Below, piece after piece: positions 26,345-34,070 of a stretch of DNA of 64,000 nucleotides; within the stretch, counting starts at the first letter, position 1; each line of letters starts with the position of its first letter. The stretch comes from Kribbella pratensis (GTDB lineage: Bacteria; Actinomycetota; Actinomycetes; Propionibacteriales; Kribbellaceae). A model generated the notes under the pieces. That model was given only the letters and a program-made list of their open reading frames with translations, was not told the DNA's origin and did no database searches. The translations under genes and the position numbers were made by a program. Location of the stretch: NCBI RefSeq assembly GCF_004365355.1, contig NZ_SODP01000005.1, forward strand, positions 242,260-306,259, in the 5' to 3' direction.

Positions 26345-26356
26345 GGGAGCTGGGTT

Positions 26357-27136
26357 ATGGGCGAGTTCGTCAACCTGACCGTGAGTGATGGGGTTGGCAC
26401 GATCCGGCTGGATCGGCCGAAGATGAACGCACTGAACGTCCAGGTCCAGGAGGAGATCCGGGCCGCCGCCGCCGCGGCTGCCGAGGACGACGCCGTCCGT
26501 GCGGTCGTGATCTACGGCGGCGAGCGGGTGTTCGCGGCCGGCGCGGACATCAAGGAGATGGCCGACATGTCGTACGCCGACATGGCCAAGCGCTCCGGTC
26601 CGTTGCAGTCGTCGCTCTCCGCGGTCGCCGCGATCCCGAAGCCGACCGTTGCCGCGATCACGGGCTACGCGCTGGGCGGCGGTTGCGAGCTTGCGCTCTG
26701 CGCCGACTACCGGATCGCCGCGGACGACGCCAAGCTCGGCCAGCCGGAGATCCTGCTCGGCATCATCCCCGGCGCCGGCGGTACGCAGCGCCTGTCCCGC
26801 CTGGTCGGCCCGTCCAAGGCCAAGGACCTGATCTACACCGGTCGCTTCGTCGACGCCGCCGAATCGCTCGCGATCGGGCTGGTCGACAGGGTCGTGCCGG
26901 CCGCTTCCGTCTATGAAGAAGCGGTCGCCTGGGCCTCGCAGTTCTCACGTGGTGCAGCGATGGCACTGCGCGCGGCCAAGGAATCGATCGACTCCGGTCT
27001 GGGCGTCGACCTGACCACCGGGCTGGAGATCGAGCGGCAGCAGTTCGCCGCGCTGTTCGCCACCGAGGACCGTGCGATCGGGATGACCTCGTTCGTCGAG
27101 AACGGTCCCGGTAAAGCTGAATTCAAGGGAAAATGA
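26357..27136 (+). CDS. Enoyl-CoA hydratase/isomerase family protein
   Basis: A 259-residue crotonase-fold enzyme acting on acyl-CoA in the cytosol. The oxyanion-hole segment is RVFAAGADIKEMADM, with the second part in ITGYALGGGCELALCAD. The two catalytic glutamates expected of true hydratases are present, in GGGCELALCAD and GQPEILLGIIPGAGG, followed by the TQRLSRLVG helix. It therefore probably hydrates 2-enoyl-CoA in fatty-acid or amino-acid breakdown. GGGAG about 7 nt before the ATG supports the start. The next gene, a methyltransferase, overlaps its stop by ATGA. The etfBA genes 4 kb downstream are natural electron acceptors for such pathways. Confidence 0.92.
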   Translation: MGEFVNLTVSDGVGTIRLDRPKMNALNVQVQEEIRAAAAAAAEDDAVRAVVIYGGERVFAAGADIKEMADMSYADMAKRSGPLQSSLSAVAAIPKPTVAAITGYALGGGCELALCADYRIAADDAKLGQPEILLGIIPGAGGTQRLSRLVGPSKAKDLIYTGRFVDAAESLAIGLVDRVVPAASVYEEAVAWASQFSRGAAMALRAAKESIDSGLGVDLTTGLEIERQQFAALFATEDRAIGMTSFVENGPGKAEFKGK

Positions 27137-28086
27137 TGTCTGCTACTTCGAAGCCCGCCGCGTCCGCCGAAGATGTCGAGGCGGCCTGGAACGACAACAA
27201 GCTCGCCCAGGTGCTGTACCACGACTGGGAAGCGTCGACGTACGACGAGAAGTGGTCGATCTCGTACGACGAACGCTGCGTCGACTACGCCCGGGACCGC
27301 TTCACCGCGGTCGCCGGTTCGCGCGGCTGGCCGTACGGGAAGTCGCTCGAGATCGGCGCCGGGACGGGCTTCTTCACGCTGAACCTGAAGCTGGCCGGCG
27401 TACTCGACGAGGCGCACGTCACCGACCTCTCGCCGGGCATGGTCGAGGCGGCGAAGAAGAACGCGAAGACGCTCGGGTTCGCGATCGAGGGCCGGGTCGC
27501 GGACGCGGAGAAGCTGCCGTACGACGACGACACGTTCGACCTCGTCATCGGGCACGCGGTCATCCACCACATCCCTGATGTCGAGCTGGCGTTCCGCGAG
27601 ATGCTGCGCGTGCTCAAGCCGGGCGGCCGGTTCGTGATCTGCGGCGAGCCCACGCGGTACGGCGATTTCATTGCCCGGCGACTCTCCCGCTTCACCTGGT
27701 GGGCGACGACGAACGTGACCAAGCTGCCGGCGCTGGCGCACTGGCGGCGACCGCAGGAGGAGCTGGACGAGTCCTCGCGGGCCGCTGCGCTCGAGGCGGT
27801 CGTCGATCTGCACACGTTCGATCCGGACACGCTGGCGCGGATGGCGACGCGGGCGGGTGCTTCGCAGGTTCGCACCGTCACGGAGGAGTTGCTGGCGGCG
27901 TGGGTCGGGTGGCCGATCCGGACGTTCGAGGCCGCCGTACCGGAGCAGAAGCTCGGGTTCGGCTGGCGGATGTTCGCGTACAAGTCGTGGCTGCAGCTGT
28001 CCAAGGTCGACAAGGTGCTTTCCACCGTTGTGCCCGATGAGCTGTACTACAACGTCTCGATCACCGGGGTCAGTAACAAGGAGTAG
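27133..28086 (+). CDS. Class I SAM-dependent methyltransferase
   Basis: A 317-residue protein. The SAM-binding loop is LEIGAGTGFFTLNL and motif II is VTDLSPGMVEAAKKNAK. The acidic loop is GRVADAEKLPYDDDTFD and the post-II strand is LVIGHAVIHHIPDVELAFRE. The C-terminal ~130 residues form a substrate-specific cap. The gene overlaps the enoyl-CoA hydratase by 4 nt, although ATG 27136 is also possible. Its partner, a LbH acyltransferase, starts 21 nt later, so it may act on a lipid or other acyl acceptor. No specific substrate can be named. Confidence 0.88.
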   Translation: MMSATSKPAASAEDVEAAWNDNKLAQVLYHDWEASTYDEKWSISYDERCVDYARDRFTAVAGSRGWPYGKSLEIGAGTGFFTLNLKLAGVLDEAHVTDLSPGMVEAAKKNAKTLGFAIEGRVADAEKLPYDDDTFDLVIGHAVIHHIPDVELAFREMLRVLKPGGRFVICGEPTRYGDFIARRLSRFTWWATTNVTKLPALAHWRRPQEELDESSRAAALEAVVDLHTFDPDTLARMATRAGASQVRTVTEELLAAWVGWPIRTFEAAVPEQKLGFGWRMFAYKSWLQLSKVDKVLSTVVPDELYYNVSITGVSNKE

Positions 28087-28107
28087 GACAAGCAGTAGGG
28101 TGTGTTG

Positions 28108-29007
28108 ATGCGGTTGCTGTCCGTGGCGAATCTGCGCTGGGTGGTGCGCCACCGGGCGTGGACGCCGTACTACCTCAAGCGCTACTGGCGGTTCGCCTGG
28201 TTCAAGCTGCGCCACCCGCAGGTGATCACCGAGGGTTTCGTTTTCCTGGGCAAGAATCTGGAGATCGTGGCGCGCCGCGGTCACGGCCGGATCATCCTCG
28301 GCAGGTGGGTGCATCTCGGTGACGAGACCCGGTTGCGGGCGCACGAGGGGACGTTGCGGATCGGCGACAAGGTCGTGTTCGCGCGCGAGGTCACCGTCAA
28401 CTGCTACCTGGACATCGAGATCGGCGCGTCGACGCTGATCGCGGACTGGACCTACATCTGCGACTTCGACCACAAGACCGAGGATCTCGACCTGCCGATC
28501 AAGGACCAGGGCCTGGTGAAGTCCCCGGTCCGCATCGGCCCCGATTGCTGGCTGGCCACGAAGGTGACGGTCACGCGCGGTGCCGACATCGGCCGCGGCG
28601 CGGTGATCGGCGCCAACAGCGTTGCCCGAGGCAACATCCCGGCGTACGCCGTGGCCGCTGGCGTCCCGGCGGTCGTGCAGGCTGACCGCACGAAGCGGTA
28701 CACCGCCGGCGCCGAACGCCGCAAGTACCTGGCAGGTCTCGCCGCGGCCAACGACCGGACGACCGCCCAGCTCCACGCCGGCACTCCGCCTGTCGAGCCT
28801 GCGGACGCGCCCGTTCCGCCTGCTTCCGAAAACCGGCCTGCCGTTCCCCGGAGCGTCGGTCAGGGGGATGCGGGTGGTGATGAGGTAGAAGCAGATGGTG
28901 AAAAAGAGGACCGTGAGGGGTTCTCAAGTTACTCACCAGTCGGGCACTATGGCCCCCACGTCCGGTCGGACGCCCACGACCGGTTGAGCGTCGGAGAGGA
29001 GAAGTAG
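28108..29007 (+). CDS. Left-handed beta-helix (hexapeptide) acyltransferase with disordered C-terminal tail
   Basis: A 299-residue protein. Residues about 50-195 are built of hexapeptide turns (LGRWVHLGDETRL, EIGASTLIADW, RIGPDCWLATKVTV, DIGRGAVIGANSV). They end in the usual PAYAVAAGVPAVV loop of the maltose/galactoside/serine O-acetyltransferase superfamily, so it most likely transfers an acyl group from acyl-CoA to a sugar or lipid. The N-terminal ~40 residues are basic and aromatic, and could touch a membrane. I chose ATG 28108 with AGGG 7 nt upstream over GTG 28102. After about residue 200 the protein is Pro/Glu/Asp-rich and coding bias weakens, so the tail may be disordered. The next gene starts 1 nt after its stop. 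Confidence 0.85.
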   Translation: MRLLSVANLRWVVRHRAWTPYYLKRYWRFAWFKLRHPQVITEGFVFLGKNLEIVARRGHGRIILGRWVHLGDETRLRAHEGTLRIGDKVVFAREVTVNCYLDIEIGASTLIADWTYICDFDHKTEDLDLPIKDQGLVKSPVRIGPDCWLATKVTVTRGADIGRGAVIGANSVARGNIPAYAVAAGVPAVVQADRTKRYTAGAERRKYLAGLAAANDRTTAQLHAGTPPVEPADAPVPPASENRPAVPRSVGQGDAGGDEVEADGEKEDREGFSSYSPVGHYGPHVRSDAHDRLSVGEEK

Positions 29008-29008
29008 C

Positions 29009-30163
29009 GTGGCGGACCCGGCTGCGATCGATCCGGCGGATCCGGCGGCCCGGTCGTTGCTCGACCAGGCTGCGGCCGACGGCTCGATCACGCAGGCCAG
29101 GACGCGCGCCGTCGACCCGGTGCCGATCGTCGCAGCACCCGGTAGCGCTACGTTGGAACCAGTGCTTGAAACAAACGAACCAGACATGGGCGTGAATGCA
29201 GGTATGAGCTCGGAAGCACAGGCAGCAGACGGCAGCACAGCGGCGCCGGCCCCGGTAGCGGGTGCCCGCCGCCGGTTGTCGCCGCGCCCGGTCCCGGTCA
29301 GTCGGCGTAGGAGACCGCCGGCCGCACCGACCGAGGCTGATCTCGACACGGTCGAGAAGGCGGACAGCGTGGGCTCGGTGGCCACGGACGAGGAACGGAC
29401 CCCGGCTGAGGAGATGGACGACGTGGGTACGCAGGACGAGAAGGGAACGGCCGCCAAGGCGGACGTGACGCCGGACAAGGACGCGGGTACGGCGACTGGC
29501 GCGGCCGCGGCTGCCTCGAGCGGCGGGGGTACGGCGACGAAGACGGCCCGGCCGAAGACCGCGGCCGAGATCGTGGCCGAGCAGCGGGCGCGGGAGAAGG
29601 CGGCGGCCGAGGCCTCGTCGGGTGCGGCCGCCTCGGAGGATGCCGCACCCGATCAGCCGGCCGCGACCAAGGACGCTGCTGCGAAGGAGCCGGCCGCGAC
29701 CGCGGGTGCCGCAACCGGCTCGACCGGCTCCACCGGCTCGGCGGCCGCTGCGGGCAAGGCGGGCGGCAAGACCTCGGGCCCGACCGGTGCCTCAGGCAAC
29801 AAACCGCCGACGGCCCGGGGCGGCGCATCGGGATCGGGCTCAGGCAAGGGCAAGCAGGCGCTGTCCTCGGTCGGCTCCGGTGTGCGCAAGCTGCGCAACC
29901 TGATCGCCTCGCTGATCTGGTTGATCGCGGTGCTCGCGGCCGCCGTACTGGCGCTCGGCGCGCTGTTCACCGCGCTGGACCAGACCAACCAGAGCAACGA
30001 GATCGTGCGCTGGATCCTCGAGCGCGGTCACGACCTGGTCGGCCCGTTCAAGGACCTGTTCCGGCTCGAGACCGCCAAGAACACCCTGCTCGTCAACTGG
30101 GGAATCGCGGCGCTCGTCTACCTGATCGCCGGCAAGATCGTCGAGCGCATCATCCGGCCGTAG
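29009..30163 (+). CDS. Low-complexity protein with C-terminal two-helix membrane domain
   Basis: A 384-residue protein without a recognised family. Residues 1-285 are disordered and rich in Ala, Thr, Gly, Pro and Lys, with Arg clusters (RRRLSPRPVPVSRRRRPP). The C-terminal ~100 residues hold two membrane segments (LIASLIWLIAVLAAAVLALGA; NWGIAALVYLIAGKIV) joined by a loop with LERGHDLVGPFKDLF. The start at GTG 29009 follows GGAGAGGAG and lies one base after the preceding stop; an internal ATG near 29186 or 29204 is possible. It may be the membrane anchor for the adjacent acyltransferase, by context only. Its 3' end overlaps the convergent methyltransferase gene by 14 nt. Confidence 0.65.
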   Translation: MADPAAIDPADPAARSLLDQAAADGSITQARTRAVDPVPIVAAPGSATLEPVLETNEPDMGVNAGMSSEAQAADGSTAAPAPVAGARRRLSPRPVPVSRRRRPPAAPTEADLDTVEKADSVGSVATDEERTPAEEMDDVGTQDEKGTAAKADVTPDKDAGTATGAAAAASSGGGTATKTARPKTAAEIVAEQRAREKAAAEASSGAAASEDAAPDQPAATKDAAAKEPAATAGAATGSTGSTGSAAAAGKAGGKTSGPTGASGNKPPTARGGASGSGSGKGKQALSSVGSGVRKLRNLIASLIWLIAVLAAAVLALGALFTALDQTNQSNEIVRWILERGHDLVGPFKDLFRLETAKNTLLVNWGIAALVYLIAGKIVERIIRP

Positions 30164-30878
30164 CCACCAGGACGAGGTCGAGAGATTCGTCCAGCTGACC
30201 GGGGCGAATCTCGAAGTCCTCGTACGTGGTGCTCCGCACGAGCACGGCCAGGTTGTCGTCCCACTGGCCGTGCTCGGCGGCGAGCTGAGCGTCCACACAC
30301 GATCCGTACTGCGTCTCCCACGACGTCAGCCGTTCGCCGTGGTGGAGTCCCAACGCGTGCGTGATGTCGAAGTACGGCTCGAGCAGTTCGATGAACTCGG
30401 CGGCTGTCACCTCGCGGGTGTGGTACCAATTCCCGCGCGGAAAGGTCAGGCGGTTCGGCGTACTCAGGACGACGGTCCCGCCCGGCGCGAGGATGCGCGC
30501 GCATTCCGCGATGAACCGCGGCTGCTCCCACAGGTGCTCGATCGTCTGCATCGAGGTGACGAAGCCGAACGCGTTGTCTGCGAACGGCGTCTGCACGAGA
30601 TTGCCGCGCACCACATTGGTCTGTGGATAAACCCGGCGGACGTGGCGCAACGTCGTATGTTCATAGTCGAGACCGGTCACGGAGTCCGCGCCCCCCAGGC
30701 GGAGCAGCTCCGCGCCGTAGCCCTCGCCGCAGCCGGCGTCGAGGATCCGGCCGGTCCGCTCGATCGGCAGATGGGCCGTGATCCAGCGATAGGCCGCGTC
30801 GTGGCGCGCGAACCAATAGTTCTCGTGCCAGATCCCGGGTGCGGTCCTCTCGCCGGTGAGCGGTAACGTCTCGGTCAC
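30150..30878 (-). CDS. Class I SAM-dependent methyltransferase (second)
   Basis: A 242-residue methyltransferase. SAM loop: ILDAGCGEGYGAELL. Motif II: VTGLDYEHTTLRHV. Acidic site: GNLVQTPFADNAFGFV, then TSMQTIEHLWEQPRF and LAPGGTVVLSTPN. This resembles UbiE/COQ5-like small-molecule methyltransferases; the substrate is unknown. GTG 30878 is preferred over the longer frame because TAGTCT (30891-30886) ends 8 nt before it (leaderless pattern), and the extra residues upstream look non-coding. It is unrelated in sequence to the methyltransferase at 27133. Confidence 0.85.
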   Translation of the reverse strand: MTETLPLTGERTAPGIWHENYWFARHDAAYRWITAHLPIERTGRILDAGCGEGYGAELLRLGGADSVTGLDYEHTTLRHVRRVYPQTNVVRGNLVQTPFADNAFGFVTSMQTIEHLWEQPRFIAECARILAPGGTVVLSTPNRLTFPRGNWYHTREVTAAEFIELLEPYFDITHALGLHHGERLTSWETQYGSCVDAQLAAEHGQWDDNLAVLVRSTTYEDFEIRPGQLDESLDLVLVATAG

Positions 30879-31032
30879 CCGAGTCAGACTACTGAGTCGG
30901 ACTGAGAGGGGCTGATCGTGCCCTCCGCGGTGCCGGGACTGTGATGGGACTCGCACGAGGCGTATGTTTCTCGCGGGTAACATCCGTGGCAGGCTTGGGA
31001 GAGACCGTTAACCAGAAGGGGTCCCACACGCT

Positions 31033-31815
31033 ATGAAGATCGTCGTCTGCGCGAAGTTCGTGCCGGATGCCACGGCGGACCGCCGCTTCCGCTCCGAGGA
31101 CAACACGGTGGATCGTGCCGGTGTCGACGGGCTGTTGTCCGAGCTGGACGAGTATGCCGTCGAGACCGCGCTCACCGTGAAGGAGTCCGGCGACGGTGAG
31201 GTGACGATTCTCACCGTCGGTCCGGAGCAGGCTGCTGACGCGGTGAAGAAGGGCCTGCAGATGGGCGCCGACGCCGGCGTGCACGTGGTCGACGACGCGA
31301 TCCACGGTTCGGACGCGGTCGCGACATCGCTGATCCTGTCGAAGGCGCTGGCCAAGCTCGACGCCGACCTGGTCGTGTTCGGGATGGGTTCGACCGACGG
31401 CGGCATGGGCGTCGTGCCCGCGATGGTGTCGGAGCGGCTCGGGCTGCCGGCCGTAACGCTGGGCTCGGAGGTGACCGTCGACGGGCAGACCGTCCGGATC
31501 CGCCGCGACGGCGACACCGCGAGCGAGACGATCGAGGGCACGCTGCCACTGGTCCTGTCCGTGTCGGACCAGGCCAACGAGCCGCGGTACCCGTCGTTCA
31601 AGGGGATCATGGCGGCGAAGAAGAAGCCGGTCGAGACCTGGTCGCTCGCCGATCTGGAGCTCACCGCCGACCAGGTCGGCGGCTCGTCGGCGTGGACCGA
31701 GGTGGTCGAGGTGACCGCTCGTCCGCCGCGTAGCGCCGGCACGATCGTGACCGACGAGGACGGCAGCGGTGCCGCCGAGCTCGTCGAGTTCCTGTCCACG
31801 AACAAGTTCCTCTGA
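31033..31815 (+). CDS. etfB: Electron transfer flavoprotein beta subunit
   Basis: A 260-residue subunit of the heterodimeric ETF, which takes electrons from acyl-CoA and other dehydrogenases and passes them to the respiratory chain. It begins with the typical MKIVVCAKFVPD. The AMP-binding and family signature region is LVVFGMGSTDGGMGVVPAMV, followed by GLPAVTLGSEV. The recognition-loop region includes NEPRYPSFKGIMAAKKKP. GAAGGGG lies upstream of the ATG. etfA follows after 17 nt. Confidence 0.95.
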   Translation: MKIVVCAKFVPDATADRRFRSEDNTVDRAGVDGLLSELDEYAVETALTVKESGDGEVTILTVGPEQAADAVKKGLQMGADAGVHVVDDAIHGSDAVATSLILSKALAKLDADLVVFGMGSTDGGMGVVPAMVSERLGLPAVTLGSEVTVDGQTVRIRRDGDTASETIEGTLPLVLSVSDQANEPRYPSFKGIMAAKKKPVETWSLADLELTADQVGGSSAWTEVVEVTARPPRSAGTIVTDEDGSGAAELVEFLSTNKFL

Positions 31816-31832
31816 GGAGCGGGGTCTTAGTT

Positions 31833-32792
31833 ATGTCGAACGTTCTGGTTCTGGTCGACCACGCCGCGGGCAAGGTCCGCAAGACGACCGCCGAGCTCCT
31901 CACCATCGCCCGCCGCCTCGGTGAGCCCGTTGCGGTGTTCGTCGGTGAGGGTGTGCAGGACGCGCTCCCGGCCCTGGGGCAGTACGGCGCGACCAAGGTG
32001 ATCGCCCTGTCGAATCCGGAGCTCTCGCAGTTCCTGGTCGCGCCGAAGGCCGAGGCGCTGCAGCAGGTTGCGGCGAAGGTCGAGCCGTCGGCGATCCTGA
32101 TCTCGTCGAACGCCGAGGGCAAGGAGATCGCCGCGCGGCTGGCGGTCAAGCTCGACTCCGGGCTGATCACCGACGCCGTCGACGTGCAGGCCGGTGACAG
32201 TGCCGGCCCGGTGACCACGCAGTCGGTGTTCGCGGGCAACTACACGGTCAAGTCGAAGGTCACCCACGGCACGCCGATCATCACGGTCAAGCCCAACGCC
32301 GCAACCCCGGAGGCCGCAGAGACCTCTCCGGAGGTCGAGGAGTTCGACGTGTCGATCTCCGACGCGGCGAAGACGGCGCGGATCACCGAGTCCAAGCCGC
32401 GGGAGGCGACGGGTCGTCCGGAGCTGACCGAGGCCGCGATCATCGTGTCCGGCGGCCGCGGCACCGGTGGTGACTTCGGTCCGGTCGAGGCGTTCGCGGA
32501 CTCGCTGGGTGCAGCCGTTGGTGCATCGCGTGCCGCGGTGGACTCGGGTTGGTACCCGCATGCGTACCAGGTCGGCCAGACCGGCAAGACTGTGTCCCCG
32601 CAGCTGTACGTCGCGGCCGGCATCTCCGGCGCGATCCAGCACCGCGCCGGTATGCAGACCTCGAAGACGATCGTCGCGGTCAACAAGGACCCCGAGGCCC
32701 CGATCTTCGAACTGGTCGACTTCGGCGTCGTCGGCGACCTCCACAAGGTCCTCCCGACCGCCACCGAAGAAGTCACCAAGCGCAAGGCCTGA
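31833..32792 (+). CDS. etfA: Electron transfer flavoprotein alpha subunit
   Basis: A 319-residue FAD-carrying partner of etfB. The N-terminal domain begins SNVLVLVDHAAGKV. The C-terminal FAD domain carries IIVSGGRGTGG, SRAAVDSGW, QVGQTGKTVSPQLYVAAGIS, GAIQHRAGMQ and VAVNKDPEAPIFE, all expected FAD-contact segments. A strong hairpin terminator follows. The adjacency to an enoyl-CoA hydratase operon fits a beta-oxidation setting, although etfBA is also a general housekeeping pair. Confidence 0.96.
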   Translation: MSNVLVLVDHAAGKVRKTTAELLTIARRLGEPVAVFVGEGVQDALPALGQYGATKVIALSNPELSQFLVAPKAEALQQVAAKVEPSAILISSNAEGKEIAARLAVKLDSGLITDAVDVQAGDSAGPVTTQSVFAGNYTVKSKVTHGTPIITVKPNAATPEAAETSPEVEEFDVSISDAAKTARITESKPREATGRPELTEAAIIVSGGRGTGGDFGPVEAFADSLGAAVGASRAAVDSGWYPHAYQVGQTGKTVSPQLYVAAGISGAIQHRAGMQTSKTIVAVNKDPEAPIFELVDFGVVGDLHKVLPTATEEVTKRKA

Positions 32793-32825
32793 CACCCACG
32801 AGGTCCGCGACCTGACCTCGCGACA

Positions 32826-32861
32826 GACGCCCGGCTCGGTTCCCCTCCCGAGCCGGGCGTC
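32826..32861 (+). terminator. Hairpin terminator after etfA
   Basis: GACGCCCGGCTCGG (32826-32839) pairs perfectly with CCGAGCCGGGCGTC (32848-32861) around an 8-nt loop, 34 nt after the etfA stop. Confidence 0.85.
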
Positions 32862-32958
32862 CGCATTCGAGCTGAACCGGCGGCATTCGAGCTGGACGCG
32901 TTCAGCCGGGTCGGCGCCCGAGGCTGGGTGCCGGTGTGCGCGGGCTAGCATGCGGCAG

Positions 32959-33768
32959 ATGCGGATCTGGGTCAGTGGTGCACGAGGCAAGCTGGGGGCG
33001 GAGGTCTGCCGGCAGTTGATCGCCGCCGGACACGAGGTGATCGAAGCCGACCTCACCGGACCTGACCCTGTCGATCTGATGAGTCGCGATGCGGTGGCCC
33101 GTTCGCTGCGTGGAGCCGATGCGATCGTGCACTGCGCCGGCATCGCCAGCCCGGAGAACATCGAGCCGGTCCGCCTGTTCGAGATCAACACGATCACGAC
33201 GTTCAACGCGCTGGAAGAAGCCTGGACGCAAGGCATCCGCACCGCGGTCCTCGCCTCCAGCGGCTCGATCTACGGCACCGCCTGGTCCCCGGACGAGATC
33301 GGTACGCCGGACGTCCCGATCGACGAAAACACCGAGCTCCGCTACGTCGACCCGTACGCGCTCACCAAGGACGCCCTGGAACGCGTGGGCCAGACGTACG
33401 CCCGCCGCGGCGTACAGGTCACCGCCCTGCGCTTTCACTGGATCCTCACCCCCGACGAGGTACGCCGGTACATCGCCGACGCCCCACCCGAAGACAACCG
33501 CCGCAACCTCTGGGGCTACGTCGACCTCCGCGAAGCCGCCCGAGCCTGCACCCTCTCGCTCGAACCCCGCACCCACGCCCGTTACGCCACCCTCGTCATC
33601 GCCGCGGAAGACACCGGCCGCCCCGAGCCCACCACAGACCTCCTATCCCGCTACTCACCGCACACCAAAATCCGCACCCCCCTAACAGGCACCGCCTCCC
33701 TCTACAACACCACCCAAGCCGCCACCCTCATCCACTGGACCCACCAATCCACCTGGCGCAACCACTAG
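32959..33768 (+). CDS. NAD-dependent epimerase/dehydratase family (extended SDR) protein
   Basis: A 269-residue Rossmann protein. The N-terminal nucleotide loop is variant (VSGARGKLGAEVC). The strand IVHCAGIA is followed by the catalytic Ser/Tyr/Lys set in LASSGSIYG and YVDPYALTKDALE (YxxxK present). It is a likely nucleotide-sugar or hydroxy-compound dehydrogenase/epimerase; the substrate is unknown. ATG 32959 is chosen over 32950 because TAGCAT (32946-32951) ends 8 nt before it, predicting leaderless translation from MRIWVSG. Late codons become unusually C-rich with simple Cxx triplets, blending into the C-rich repeat that follows. Confidence 0.82.
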   Translation: MRIWVSGARGKLGAEVCRQLIAAGHEVIEADLTGPDPVDLMSRDAVARSLRGADAIVHCAGIASPENIEPVRLFEINTITTFNALEEAWTQGIRTAVLASSGSIYGTAWSPDEIGTPDVPIDENTELRYVDPYALTKDALERVGQTYARRGVQVTALRFHWILTPDEVRRYIADAPPEDNRRNLWGYVDLREAARACTLSLEPRTHARYATLVIAAEDTGRPEPTTDLLSRYSPHTKIRTPLTGTASLYNTTQAATLIHWTHQSTWRNH

Positions 33769-33774
33769 CCGACC

Positions 33775-34068
33775 CCGCCCGCCGCTCCAGCCCGGCCCAG
33801 CCCGGCCCCGTCCCAGCCCCGTCCGGGTTCTGCCCAGGCTGGTCTCGGCCCCGGTTGTCCTGCCCCGGCCTGTCCCGGGTCCCGTGGGTCCCGTCCCGGT
33901 CCCGGGGCCCCGCCCCATCCCGCCCGTCCGTCCCGCCCGTCCCGCCGATCCAGCCCGGCCCGATCCGCCTCGCTTGGTTCCGGCCCAGGCTGGTCTCGCC
34001 GGTCCATCCTGTCCCGCGGGTCCTACCCCAGCCCGGTTCGCGGCTGCTTGCGGAGTGTGGGGTTGGCG
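33775..34068. repeat. C-rich low-complexity intergenic region
   Basis: About 300 nt between two genes are filled by degenerate CCAGCCCGG, GTCCCG and CCCGTCC units. GCCCAGGCTGGTCTCG occurs exactly twice (33832-33847 and 33983-33998). No plausible gene or strong single hairpin is present. It lies at the left edge of the accessory minus-strand block. Confidence 0.7.
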
Positions 34069-34070
34069 GT

